From: Vulcanimicrobiota bacterium
GTDB lineage: Bacteria; Vulcanimicrobiota; Vulcanimicrobiia; Eremiobacterales; Eremiobacteraceae
Assembly (NCBI GenBank): GCA_019232725.1
Contig: JAFANK010000088.1
Span: forward strand, 1-7,422
Direction of reading: 5' to 3'
Length of the DNA stretch: 7,422 nt
Part shown: positions 1 to 4,975 of the stretch, one piece after another
Layout: each line of letters begins with the position of its first letter
Position numbering within the stretch: the stretch's first letter is position 1
Program-made: the position numbers and the translations under genes
Notes under the pieces: model-generated
The model's database searches: none
What the model was told of the DNA's origin: nothing
The model's input: the letters and a program-made list of their open reading frames with translations, nothing else

Positions 1-222
1 CTCGCGGCTACGAAGGTGAAGTTTTTCGTCGATTATCGCGGCCAACGCGACATTATCGAGGATAAAGGCACATTCTCGCCAGGCATCAAGATCTCGCACG
101 GATTCGAGGATTTTAGCGGTATGGTCTGGGAAGGGCCGACGCCGGACTACTGCCTGCCGATCTACGTAAAGTTTAGCGACGGCTCTATCTGGGAGATCAA
201 CACGTCGCAGCCCCAACAATGA
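1..222 (+). CDS. C-terminal fragment of an unidentified, possibly secreted protein (5' end outside window)
   Basis: The frame is open from base 1 to a TGA at 220-222 and gives about 73 residues. A GTG at 16 could be read as a start, but no convincing ribosome binding site lies in the 15 bases before it, and the frame stays open to the edge, so the gene most likely begins outside the window. The visible part is rich in aromatic residues and glycine (FFVDYRG, TFSPGIKISHGF, FSDGSIW) and has one cysteine. It reads like a small beta-rich extracytoplasmic domain. I do not recognise a named family. The style loosely recalls short hypothetical secreted proteins of Eremiobacterota, but that is memory, not a search. 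It converges with the efflux permease gene, 54 bp away. The reading frame is probably real because its codon choice is coherent and it ends cleanly before a hairpin. Confidence 0.6.
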   Translation, partial: LAATKVKFFVDYRGQRDIIEDKGTFSPGIKISHGFEDFSGMVWEGPTPDYCLPIYVKFSDGSIWEINTSQPQQ

Positions 223-250
223 CAGTGAGCAGAGGTCGCACATAGCGTAG

Positions 251-272
251 GGGTGGCGCTTACGTGCCACCT
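251..272 (+). terminator. Hairpin between convergent genes, possible bidirectional terminator
   Basis: GGTGGCGC at 252-259 pairs with GTGCCACC at 264-271 around a TTAC loop. This gives 8 bp including one G-U pair as plus-strand RNA, plus a possible G-U at 251/272. It sits 29 bp after the plus-strand stop codon and 4 bp beyond the minus-strand permease stop. No T-run follows on either strand, so it is not a textbook Rho-independent terminator. Location and stem strength are the only support. As minus-strand RNA the wobble becomes an A-C mismatch, so the stem is weaker in that direction. Confidence 0.4.
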
Positions 273-276
273 CGTG

Positions 277-1401
277 TCACGCAGCGCGCCGTGCGAAACG
301 AACGCTCGAGACGGTGAGCAAGAAGACGCCGAGCGCCAGCATGGCGACGATCGATGGCCAGAGGTCTGCGACGCCGGCGCCGCGCAGCACGATGCCACGC
401 AGGATTTCTAAGAAGTAGGTCAGCGGAATCGCGTAGCCGAGCCATTGCAGCACGACCGGCATAAGGTCGCGCTCGAACACAAATCCAGAAAGCAAGATCG
501 ACGGCAAGGTGATCGCAAAGGTCATGAGCACCGCTTGGGCTTGGGTTCGCGCGATGCTCGAGATCATGAGGCCAAGGCCGAGCGCGACCAGCAAGAACGC
601 AAACGCAAGCACCACGAGCAGCGTGAAACTGCCGGCGATGGGCACGCCGAAGATGAACACCATGGCCGCCAGCACGGCGAAGAAGTCCAACATCGAGATG
701 GCCGCATAGGGCATGATCTTGCCGAGCATGAGCCCCATGACCCCGATCGGCGTCACGAGCAGCTGATCGAGCGTTCCGCGTTCGCGCTCTCCGACAATGG
801 AGAGCGACATCAAGAACACGGTGATCAGCTGCATGATCACGCCGACCAACCCGGGGACGAAGAAATTCGCGCTACGCAGGCTTGGATTGAAGAGCATGCG
901 TGGCCGTACGTCGACGAGTTGCGGCTCGAGCGTCGTCCCCTGGCCGAATTCGGTCGACAGCGCGCTGCCGATCGTGGTGGCCGCGGCATAGGCCTGCTGT
1001 GCGACGTTGGAATCCGATCCGTCGATGAGCACTTGGATCTGCGCGCCGCGTCCACTGCCGACATCAGCCGAGAAATTCGGCGGAATATCGAAGGCGGCTT
1101 TGACCTTATCGCGTACGATCAGGCGACGCAGGTCCTCGCGCGACCTGGCCACGATCGCGAAGTCGAACTGTTGCGAGGCGCGCATCGCGTCGAGCGCGCG
1201 CACGGCGAGAGGACCGCGATCCTCATCCAAGTAGGCAGCCCCGATGTGTTCGACACGCATGTTGACCGCGTACCCGAAGATCGTCATCTGCACGACCGGC
1301 AGTGCGACTGCCAGGATGAGCGTCAACCGGTCGCGCGTGACGTGGATGACCTCTTTGTAGAGGATGGCAGCGAAGCCCGAGAAGTCGAGCGCGGGTCTCA
1401 C
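277..1401 (-). CDS. ABC-2 type transporter permease (YbhS/YbhR/YhhJ-like)
   Basis: This is the membrane subunit of an export ABC transporter, 374 residues, the usual length for the YbhS/YhhJ group. The layout is typical: a short cytoplasmic N-terminus with an interfacial helix (KEVIHVTRDR, about 16-25), TM1 at about 26-44, a large extracytoplasmic domain at about 50-175, then five membrane segments at about 180-203, 229-252, 258-282, 289-309 and 348-367. The family motif ERERGTLDQL at 205-214 lies in the cytoplasmic loop after TM2, the part that contacts the ATPase; FNP at 171-173 is also typical. The GTG start overlaps the TGA of the upstream ATPase gene (shared GTGA, 1398-1401), which points to translational coupling. 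Only one permease gene is seen, whereas E. coli ybhS and ybhR are a pair, so a homodimer is inferred. The substrate is unknown. The family assignment is firm; naming it after one E. coli paralogue would be overreach. Confidence 0.93.
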   Translation of the reverse strand: MRPALDFSGFAAILYKEVIHVTRDRLTLILAVALPVVQMTIFGYAVNMRVEHIGAAYLDEDRGPLAVRALDAMRASQQFDFAIVARSREDLRRLIVRDKVKAAFDIPPNFSADVGSGRGAQIQVLIDGSDSNVAQQAYAAATTIGSALSTEFGQGTTLEPQLVDVRPRMLFNPSLRSANFFVPGLVGVIMQLITVFLMSLSIVGERERGTLDQLLVTPIGVMGLMLGKIMPYAAISMLDFFAVLAAMVFIFGVPIAGSFTLLVVLAFAFLLVALGLGLMISSIARTQAQAVLMTFAITLPSILLSGFVFERDLMPVVLQWLGYAIPLTYFLEILRGIVLRGAGVADLWPSIVAMLALGVFLLTVSSVRFARRAA

Positions 1402-2339
1402 GCTGCGCTGCGGCGCCTGGTGAGCGCGACGAAGACATCTTCGACCGACGGCTCTATCCGATCGACCGCCTCGATGCGGCCCGCGGCAGTCACGAGATCA
1501 TCGCGTAAGCGCTGCGTGCCTGTGGCAGCATCGACGACCAGATGCAGGTCGCGCCCGAAGATCGTGGCCTCGCGCACGTATGGGAGATGCGTCGCGACTG
1601 AGAAAGCCGCCATGATGTTCTCAACCGTGACGCGATAGCGAGTGGTACCCGGCGGATCGACACCGGGGAGCCGGCGCAGCTCGTCGATGGTGCCGAGGGC
1701 GATGAGCTCGCCTTCGAAGATGTAGCCAAGCGCTGCGCAGCGTTCCGCTTCATCCATATAATGCGTGGTCACAAAGAGCGTCACGCCTTGTCCGGCCAGC
1801 GTGAAGAGCAGATCCCATAGATCGCGTCGTGCGACCGGGTCGATCCCAGCCGTGGGTTCGTCCAAGAATAGCACCCGGGGCTCGTGCAAGAACGCGCAGG
1901 CCAGTGCAAGGCGCTGCTTCCATCCGCCTGACAGCGCTGCAGCCAATCGCCGGCGGTACGGCGAGAGCCCCGTCAGCTCGACAACGGCTGCCGAGCGCGC
2001 ATCACGCCGCGCGCGGTCGAGTTGGTACGCGCGGCCGTAGAACTCCAAGTTCTCATCCACCGTCAAGTCGCCGTAGAGCGAGAATGATTGCGACATGTAG
2101 CCGATCGAACGGCGGACCTGATCGCCGTCATGCAGCACGTCGAAGCCGTTGACCGTCGCGGTGCCCGAGGTCGGCTCGATGAGGCCGCACAGCATTTTGA
2201 TGGTGGTCGACTTGCCGCTGCCGTTAGGTCCCAAGAATCCGAAGATCGAGCCGCTGGCGACCGTCAGCTGCAAATCGCGTACTGCGGTGACATCGCCAAA
2301 GCGTTTGGTCAACGAGCGGGCCACGATGGCGTCGCTCAC
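1398..2339 (-). CDS. ABC transporter ATP-binding protein (ABC-2/YbhF-like efflux ATPase)
   Basis: This is the cytoplasmic nucleotide-binding subunit that powers the adjacent permease, 313 residues with a single ABC domain. All motifs are visible: Walker A GPNGSGKST (37-45), Q-loop Gln84 in YMSQSFSLYGDLT, signature LSGGW (136-140, followed by KQRLAL), Walker B VLFLDEPTAGID (156-167) and the H-loop His193 in TTHYMDEAE. The signature has Trp where most ABC proteins have Gln, a known sort of variation in YbhF/DrrA-like exporters. Residues from about 230 form a C-terminal extension ending in the IEPSVEDVFVALTRR element common in this subfamily. E. coli YbhF carries two ABC domains in one chain; this is the half-size version and presumably dimerises. 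The GTG start lies 1 bp after the adaptor stop, and the gene overlaps the permease by 4 bp. No strong ribosome binding site is near the start, which fits translational coupling. Confidence 0.95.
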   Translation of the reverse strand: MSDAIVARSLTKRFGDVTAVRDLQLTVASGSIFGFLGPNGSGKSTTIKMLCGLIEPTSGTATVNGFDVLHDGDQVRRSIGYMSQSFSLYGDLTVDENLEFYGRAYQLDRARRDARSAAVVELTGLSPYRRRLAAALSGGWKQRLALACAFLHEPRVLFLDEPTAGIDPVARRDLWDLLFTLAGQGVTLFVTTHYMDEAERCAALGYIFEGELIALGTIDELRRLPGVDPPGTTRYRVTVENIMAAFSVATHLPYVREATIFGRDLHLVVDAATGTQRLRDDLVTAAGRIEAVDRIEPSVEDVFVALTRRRSAA

Positions 2340-2340
2340 G

Positions 2341-3465
2341 TCACAGCGAGACCTCGACGGTCGTGCCTCCGGGCAGGCGGCCTTGCGGGTCGTGAATGCG
2401 CACCTTCACACCGTAGGTGAGATCGGCGCGGTCCTCGCGCGTCTGCACGTCGCGTGGCGTGAACTGCGCGTCTTGATCGATCTGTTCGATTCTGCCGGTG
2501 AATGAGCCGGCCAGCGCGTCCGAACGGATGGTGACCGTTTGACCGACGCTGATCTTGCCGAGATCGCGCTGCGCGACGTAGATGCGCACGTACGGGTCGC
2601 GCAGCTCGCGCACGATCGCGACCTGAGCACGCGGGCCGACCAGATCCCCCGCGCGCAAGTCGAGCGCGTCGATGACCCCAGCGGCGGGGGCTCGGATCGT
2701 CATCTCGCGCAGATTGGTCTCGGCGGCGGCGACGTTCGCGTTTGCAGCATCAAGGACGGCGCGAGCCTGACCGATCTGATCCGGGCGAGCGCCGGCCTGC
2801 ACGAGTTGACGATTGGCCACAGCAGATGTGTACGATTGCTGCGCGACGGCCGTGTCCGCCGTCTGCGCTTCGACCAGCCGCGCATGCGCCGCAGCCACAG
2901 CGGCCCGCTGTGATCTAACGGCCGCGGCTGCGCTTTGGTAAGTGGCTCGTGCGTCATCGCGCGCTTGCGCCGCGATCGCGCCTTCCGCGAAGAGGCGCTG
3001 CATGCGCTCGTAGGCCAGCGTGGCTTGATGATATTGCGCGTGCGCTTGCGCAAGCGCGGCTTGGGCTTGTCGCAGATTGTCGCGTGCGATGCGCAGCTCT
3101 TGCGGCGTCTTGTCGAGCACGGCTTTTGCCGAAGCCTCTGCTGCTAGCGCCCGCGAGACTTCCTCTGGTCGTGGGCCGGCGACCAGATCCGCAAGCGCCG
3201 CTCGGGCCTGCGCAGCTTGGCTGCGCGCTGCCGCGAGTGCGGCTTGCTGTCCACTGGCATCGAGCTGCACGAGCGCTTGGCCGGTTCTCACGCGCTGGCC
3301 ATCGCTTGCGAAGATGTTGGTGACGCGCCCGCCGATGGTGCTGCCCACGCGTGCGGATTCTGTCTGCAGCGTGCCGCTGTACGCGAAATGATCGCTCGAA
3401 CACGACGCAGCACATGCGAGCGCCACAACGTTGACAAGCAGGGACATCCGCTCGGCCGTACGCAT
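2341..3465 (-). CDS. HlyD-family periplasmic adaptor (membrane fusion) subunit, YbhG-like, probable lipoprotein
   Basis: This is the periplasmic adaptor that would link the inner-membrane ABC pump to an outer-membrane channel, 374 residues. A hydrophobic signal segment at about 8-21 carries two cysteines. Cys18, preceded by VALA, is an acceptable lipobox and Cys22 a poorer one, so a lipid-anchored adaptor is likely. The first half of the lipoyl domain is at about 40-70 (GSTIGGRVTNIFASDGQRV, then ALVQLD). A long Ala/Gln/Arg-rich helical hairpin follows at about 72-250. It holds two related turns, AGPRPEEVSRA (96-106) and AGARPDQIGQA (224-234). The lipoyl domain resumes with MTIRAPAAGVI (255-265), and the beta-barrel contains FTPRDVQTREDR (335-346), a hallmark of YbhG/EmrA-type adaptors. 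I chose the ATG at 3463-3465 because it gives a full signal peptide; the ATG seven codons on is an alternative. No outer-membrane channel gene is in the window. Confidence 0.93.
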   Translation of the reverse strand: MRTAERMSLLVNVVALACAASCSSDHFAYSGTLQTESARVGSTIGGRVTNIFASDGQRVRTGQALVQLDASGQQAALAAARSQAAQARAALADLVAGPRPEEVSRALAAEASAKAVLDKTPQELRIARDNLRQAQAALAQAHAQYHQATLAYERMQRLFAEGAIAAQARDDARATYQSAAAAVRSQRAAVAAAHARLVEAQTADTAVAQQSYTSAVANRQLVQAGARPDQIGQARAVLDAANANVAAAETNLREMTIRAPAAGVIDALDLRAGDLVGPRAQVAIVRELRDPYVRIYVAQRDLGKISVGQTVTIRSDALAGSFTGRIEQIDQDAQFTPRDVQTREDRADLTYGVKVRIHDPQGRLPGGTTVEVSL

Positions 3466-3477
3466 TGCGCCGTCGCT

Positions 3478-4296
3478 TTAGCGGTCTGGCTGAAAGCGCC
3501 CTTTCTGCAACATCGTTGCGAGCTGCTGTGCGTTGGTCGGCGCCTTGCCGAGATGATGATTATTGAAGAAGACGTACGCCTCGCGCGATTGCTCTTCGAC
3601 GGCGGCGATACGCGGCAGCCACTCGACGAGCTCCTGCTCAGAGTACAGATAGTCATAGCGCTCGTGGGCGGCGCGTTCTTGCCGCCACCATTTCCCATAG
3701 TTGCGGCCATGCAGGCGGACGTAACCCACGGACGACGTGACGTCCGCGCCGGGCCGCATGAGCGAGGAGAACCGCGGCTCATCCACATTGCACCAGCCGA
3801 TGCGTAAGCCGTGCAACAGTTCCATGGTCGCATCCGACTGCCAGGAGCGGTGCCGGAACTCAGCGATGAGCGCGGTGGCGCTCCACCGTTCGCGCAGCCA
3901 GCGCAGCCGCTCGTCCGCCTCGGGCCCTGGGCGAAAGCTATGTGGGAATTGCGCGAGCACCGCGCCGAGCTTGCCGTTCGCGGCGATGGGTTCGAGTGCT
4001 GCCGCAAACGCCTCGGCGTCGGCTTGGGGTGGCGTCTCGGTCGCAGGCAAGTGGGTGATGCTGCCGGGCGCTTTCACGGTGAAACGGAAGTGCGCAGGCG
4101 TGCGACGGTCCATGCTCTCGAACAGCTGCGGCTTCGGGATGGCGTAATACGTGCTGTCGATCTCGACGCAGTCAAAACGCTCGGCGTAGTAGGGCAGCAT
4201 GTCGAGCGATGCGATGCCCTTCGGATAAAACGGTCCGATCCAGTCGCGGTAGGAGAAACCGCAGGTACCGATGTGCAGTGCCACAACGCACCACAC
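3478..4296 (-). CDS. DUF72 family protein (YecE-like TIM-barrel protein of unknown function)
   Basis: This is a 272-residue protein matching the whole length of the DUF72/YecE family (Pfam PF01904), whose biochemical role is not established. Family landmarks in order: IGTCGFSYRDW (9-19), FYP (23-25), EIDSTYY (45-51), FTVKAPGSITH (72-82), GAVLAQFPHSF (111-121), EFRHRSW (146-152), YVRLHGRN (192-199), and YVFFNNHHLGKAPTNAQQL (241-259), which is the usual C-terminal signature. These acidic and aromatic residues line the presumed active-site mouth of a TIM-barrel fold, a family-level inference. The GTG at 4294-4296 is preceded by AAGG with a 5-nt spacer. An in-frame GTG four codons later is possible but has no ribosome binding site. 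The stop codon is 12 bp before the adaptor start, so this gene is probably co-transcribed with the pump. Nothing in the protein itself suggests transport. No truncation or missing motif is seen. Confidence 0.93.
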   Translation of the reverse strand: MWCVVALHIGTCGFSYRDWIGPFYPKGIASLDMLPYYAERFDCVEIDSTYYAIPKPQLFESMDRRTPAHFRFTVKAPGSITHLPATETPPQADAEAFAAALEPIAANGKLGAVLAQFPHSFRPGPEADERLRWLRERWSATALIAEFRHRSWQSDATMELLHGLRIGWCNVDEPRFSSLMRPGADVTSSVGYVRLHGRNYGKWWRQERAAHERYDYLYSEQELVEWLPRIAAVEEQSREAYVFFNNHHLGKAPTNAQQLATMLQKGRFQPDR

Positions 4297-4301
4297 ATCG
4301 G

Positions 4302-4324
4302 CCTTAAGGGGGGTCGAACCCTCC
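4302..4324 (-). other. Small hairpin next to the DUF72 ribosome binding site
   Basis: Six G (4308-4313), a TCGAA loop and CCCTCC (4319-4324) form a 6-bp stem. It contains a G-U pair as plus-strand RNA and an A-C mismatch as minus-strand RNA. In the minus-strand transcript the 3' arm directly abuts TTAAGG, which holds the AAGG (4302-4305) used here as the DUF72 Shine-Dalgarno. No T-run follows, so it is not a terminator. It could tune translation or simply be a processing stem between the lipoprotein and DUF72 genes. Support is weak. Confidence 0.2.
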
Positions 4325-4335
4325 CGCGGTGCGCC

Positions 4336-4827
4336 CTAGTGCGGAGCGGCGCTCGCGGTCGCCGAGCTCGGAGAGCCGGAAGCGCTCAAGCGCAGCGCCA
4401 CATCCTTTTGTGCGCCGCAGCCACCAAAGACCAGTGCGCCGTCCTTGTCTTTGCCAACCGTGCGGCACAAGTAGGAATCGGTGGTCTTCTGGGTGCCGCT
4501 TTGTTTTTCGACGAGTTCGGAGATGCTGCACCCATGATCGTCGCCGCCATCGACCGTGGCAAAGGTGTAGGCGGTGGGAAGGCCTGCGTCATCGTGGCCG
4601 TTGGCGTACAGCGTTGCTTGCCGGCATGACGTGAACGCGGCCGAGAAGCAATTAAAGGCTCGCGCCGCGTCAGCGCTGCTCGACGTTGCGAGGTCGATGG
4701 TGCCGCACGACGTCGGATCGTTTGACGTATCCGCAAGCGTTCGCGTTTGTGTCGTCGCGATGCATGCTGCGGCGACGAACGCGATCGCGAGCATCAGTCC
4801 GACGTACCCAAGAGTTCTGCTGCGCAT
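4336..4827 (-). CDS. Small Cys-rich probable lipoprotein of unknown function
   Basis: The protein has 163 residues from the ATG at 4825-4827 (173 from an upstream ATG at 4855-4857). I prefer the inner start: AAAGGAG at 4839-4845 precedes it by 11 nt and it gives a compact signal peptide (MRSR, then a hydrophobic stretch), while the outer ATG has no ribosome binding site. The signal ends in AFVAAAC, an acceptable lipobox with Cys22 as lipidation site. Six more cysteines follow at about 41, 60, 68, 100, 121 and 137, an even number that would allow three disulfides in the periplasm. The last 20 residues are a Ser/Ala/Pro-rich tail, probably disordered. I recognise no family and assign no function. 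It lies 39 bp upstream of the DUF72 gene on the same strand, so it may be first in that operon or have its own promoter. The stop is TAG at 4336-4338. The signal peptide and cysteine pattern make this reading frame, not its shadows, the real one. Confidence 0.8.
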   Translation of the reverse strand: MRSRTLGYVGLMLAIAFVAAACIATTQTRTLADTSNDPTSCGTIDLATSSSADAARAFNCFSAAFTSCRQATLYANGHDDAGLPTAYTFATVDGGDDHGCSISELVEKQSGTQKTTDSYLCRTVGKDKDGALVFGGCGAQKDVALRLSASGSPSSATASAAPH

Positions 4828-4838
4828 GGAAAAGAGCG

Positions 4839-4845
4839 CTCCTTT
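4839..4845 (-). promoter_or_regulatory. Shine-Dalgarno that decides the lipoprotein start
   Basis: The minus strand reads AAAGGAG here, 11 nt before the ATG at 4825-4827. It lies inside the coding sequence if translation began at the outer ATG (4855-4857), which has no purine-rich site upstream. The spacing is longer than ideal, so the inner start is favoured but not proven. Confidence 0.5.
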
Positions 4846-4925
4846 CCCCGGACTCATGCTGTGAGGCGCGCCGGGAGTTGTCCTCGGGCTCTACCGGCAG
4901 GTCACAGGGAATGTTTCGTTTTTTC

Positions 4926-4939
4926 ATCTCGCACGAGAT
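4926..4939. promoter_or_regulatory. Inverted repeat, candidate operator upstream of the lipoprotein gene
   Basis: The minus strand reads ATCTCGTGCGAGAT: perfect 6-bp arms around a 2-bp centre, flanked by A/T-rich runs on both sides. It lies in the 118-bp gap between the c-di-GMP gene and the lipoprotein gene, about 100 bp before the preferred lipoprotein start, and overlaps the edge of the candidate -10 box. A hairpin here would have only a 2-4 nt loop, and the flanking runs are A-rich after the stem on both strands, so it is not a Rho-independent terminator. A repressor-binding site is the better guess. No second copy was noticed in the window. Confidence 0.35.
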
Positions 4940-4965
4940 AAAAGATTCCGCCGAGTATGTGCCAG
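4938..4965 (-). promoter_or_regulatory. Weak candidate promoter for the lipoprotein/DUF72/efflux genes
   Basis: On the minus strand CTGGCA (4965-4960) and TTTTAT (4943-4938) are separated by 16 bp. Each matches 4 of 6 positions of the sigma-70 -35 and -10 boxes. The same stretch also reads TGGCAC (4964-4959), then GC at 4951-4950 with the correct 10-bp interval between GG and GC for a sigma-54 -24/-12 element, although the usual TT before GC is CG here. Both readings are marginal. The location, just upstream of a possible operon and next to an inverted repeat, is the main reason to list it. Confidence 0.25.
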
Positions 4966-4975
4966 GGAGAAAGTT

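Noticed and set aside
445..1638. A 397-codon open frame on the plus strand, antisense to the permease and ATPase genes
   Set aside because: Its product is an extremely charged His/Arg/Asp/Glu-rich chain with no domain. It is the usual antisense shadow of GC-rich membrane-protein codons, and the opposite strand carries unmistakable ABC-2 permease and ATPase sequences.
4297..4335. tRNA T-arm-like sequence on the minus strand (GGGTTCGACCCCC) between the lipoprotein and DUF72 genes
   Set aside because: The arm has a mismatch, the following bases have no matching 5' acceptor half about 70 bp upstream, there is no CCA end, and the space overlaps the lipoprotein gene. It is treated as a small hairpin only.
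3811..4629. A 272-codon plus-strand open frame across the DUF72 and lipoprotein genes
   Set aside because: It runs antisense through two genes with clear family motifs or signal peptide, has low-complexity Arg/Gly/Ala composition and shows no recognisable domain.
4670..4927. An 85-codon minus-strand frame in the gap upstream of the lipoprotein
   Set aside because: It overlaps the lipoprotein in another frame, is Arg-rich with no domain and has no good ribosome binding site. The lipoprotein frame has a signal peptide and lipobox.
4926..4939. Inverted repeat read as a Rho-independent terminator for the c-di-GMP gene
   Set aside because: The stem is followed by A-rich, not T-rich, sequence in the direction of transcription on both strands, and the loop would be very small.
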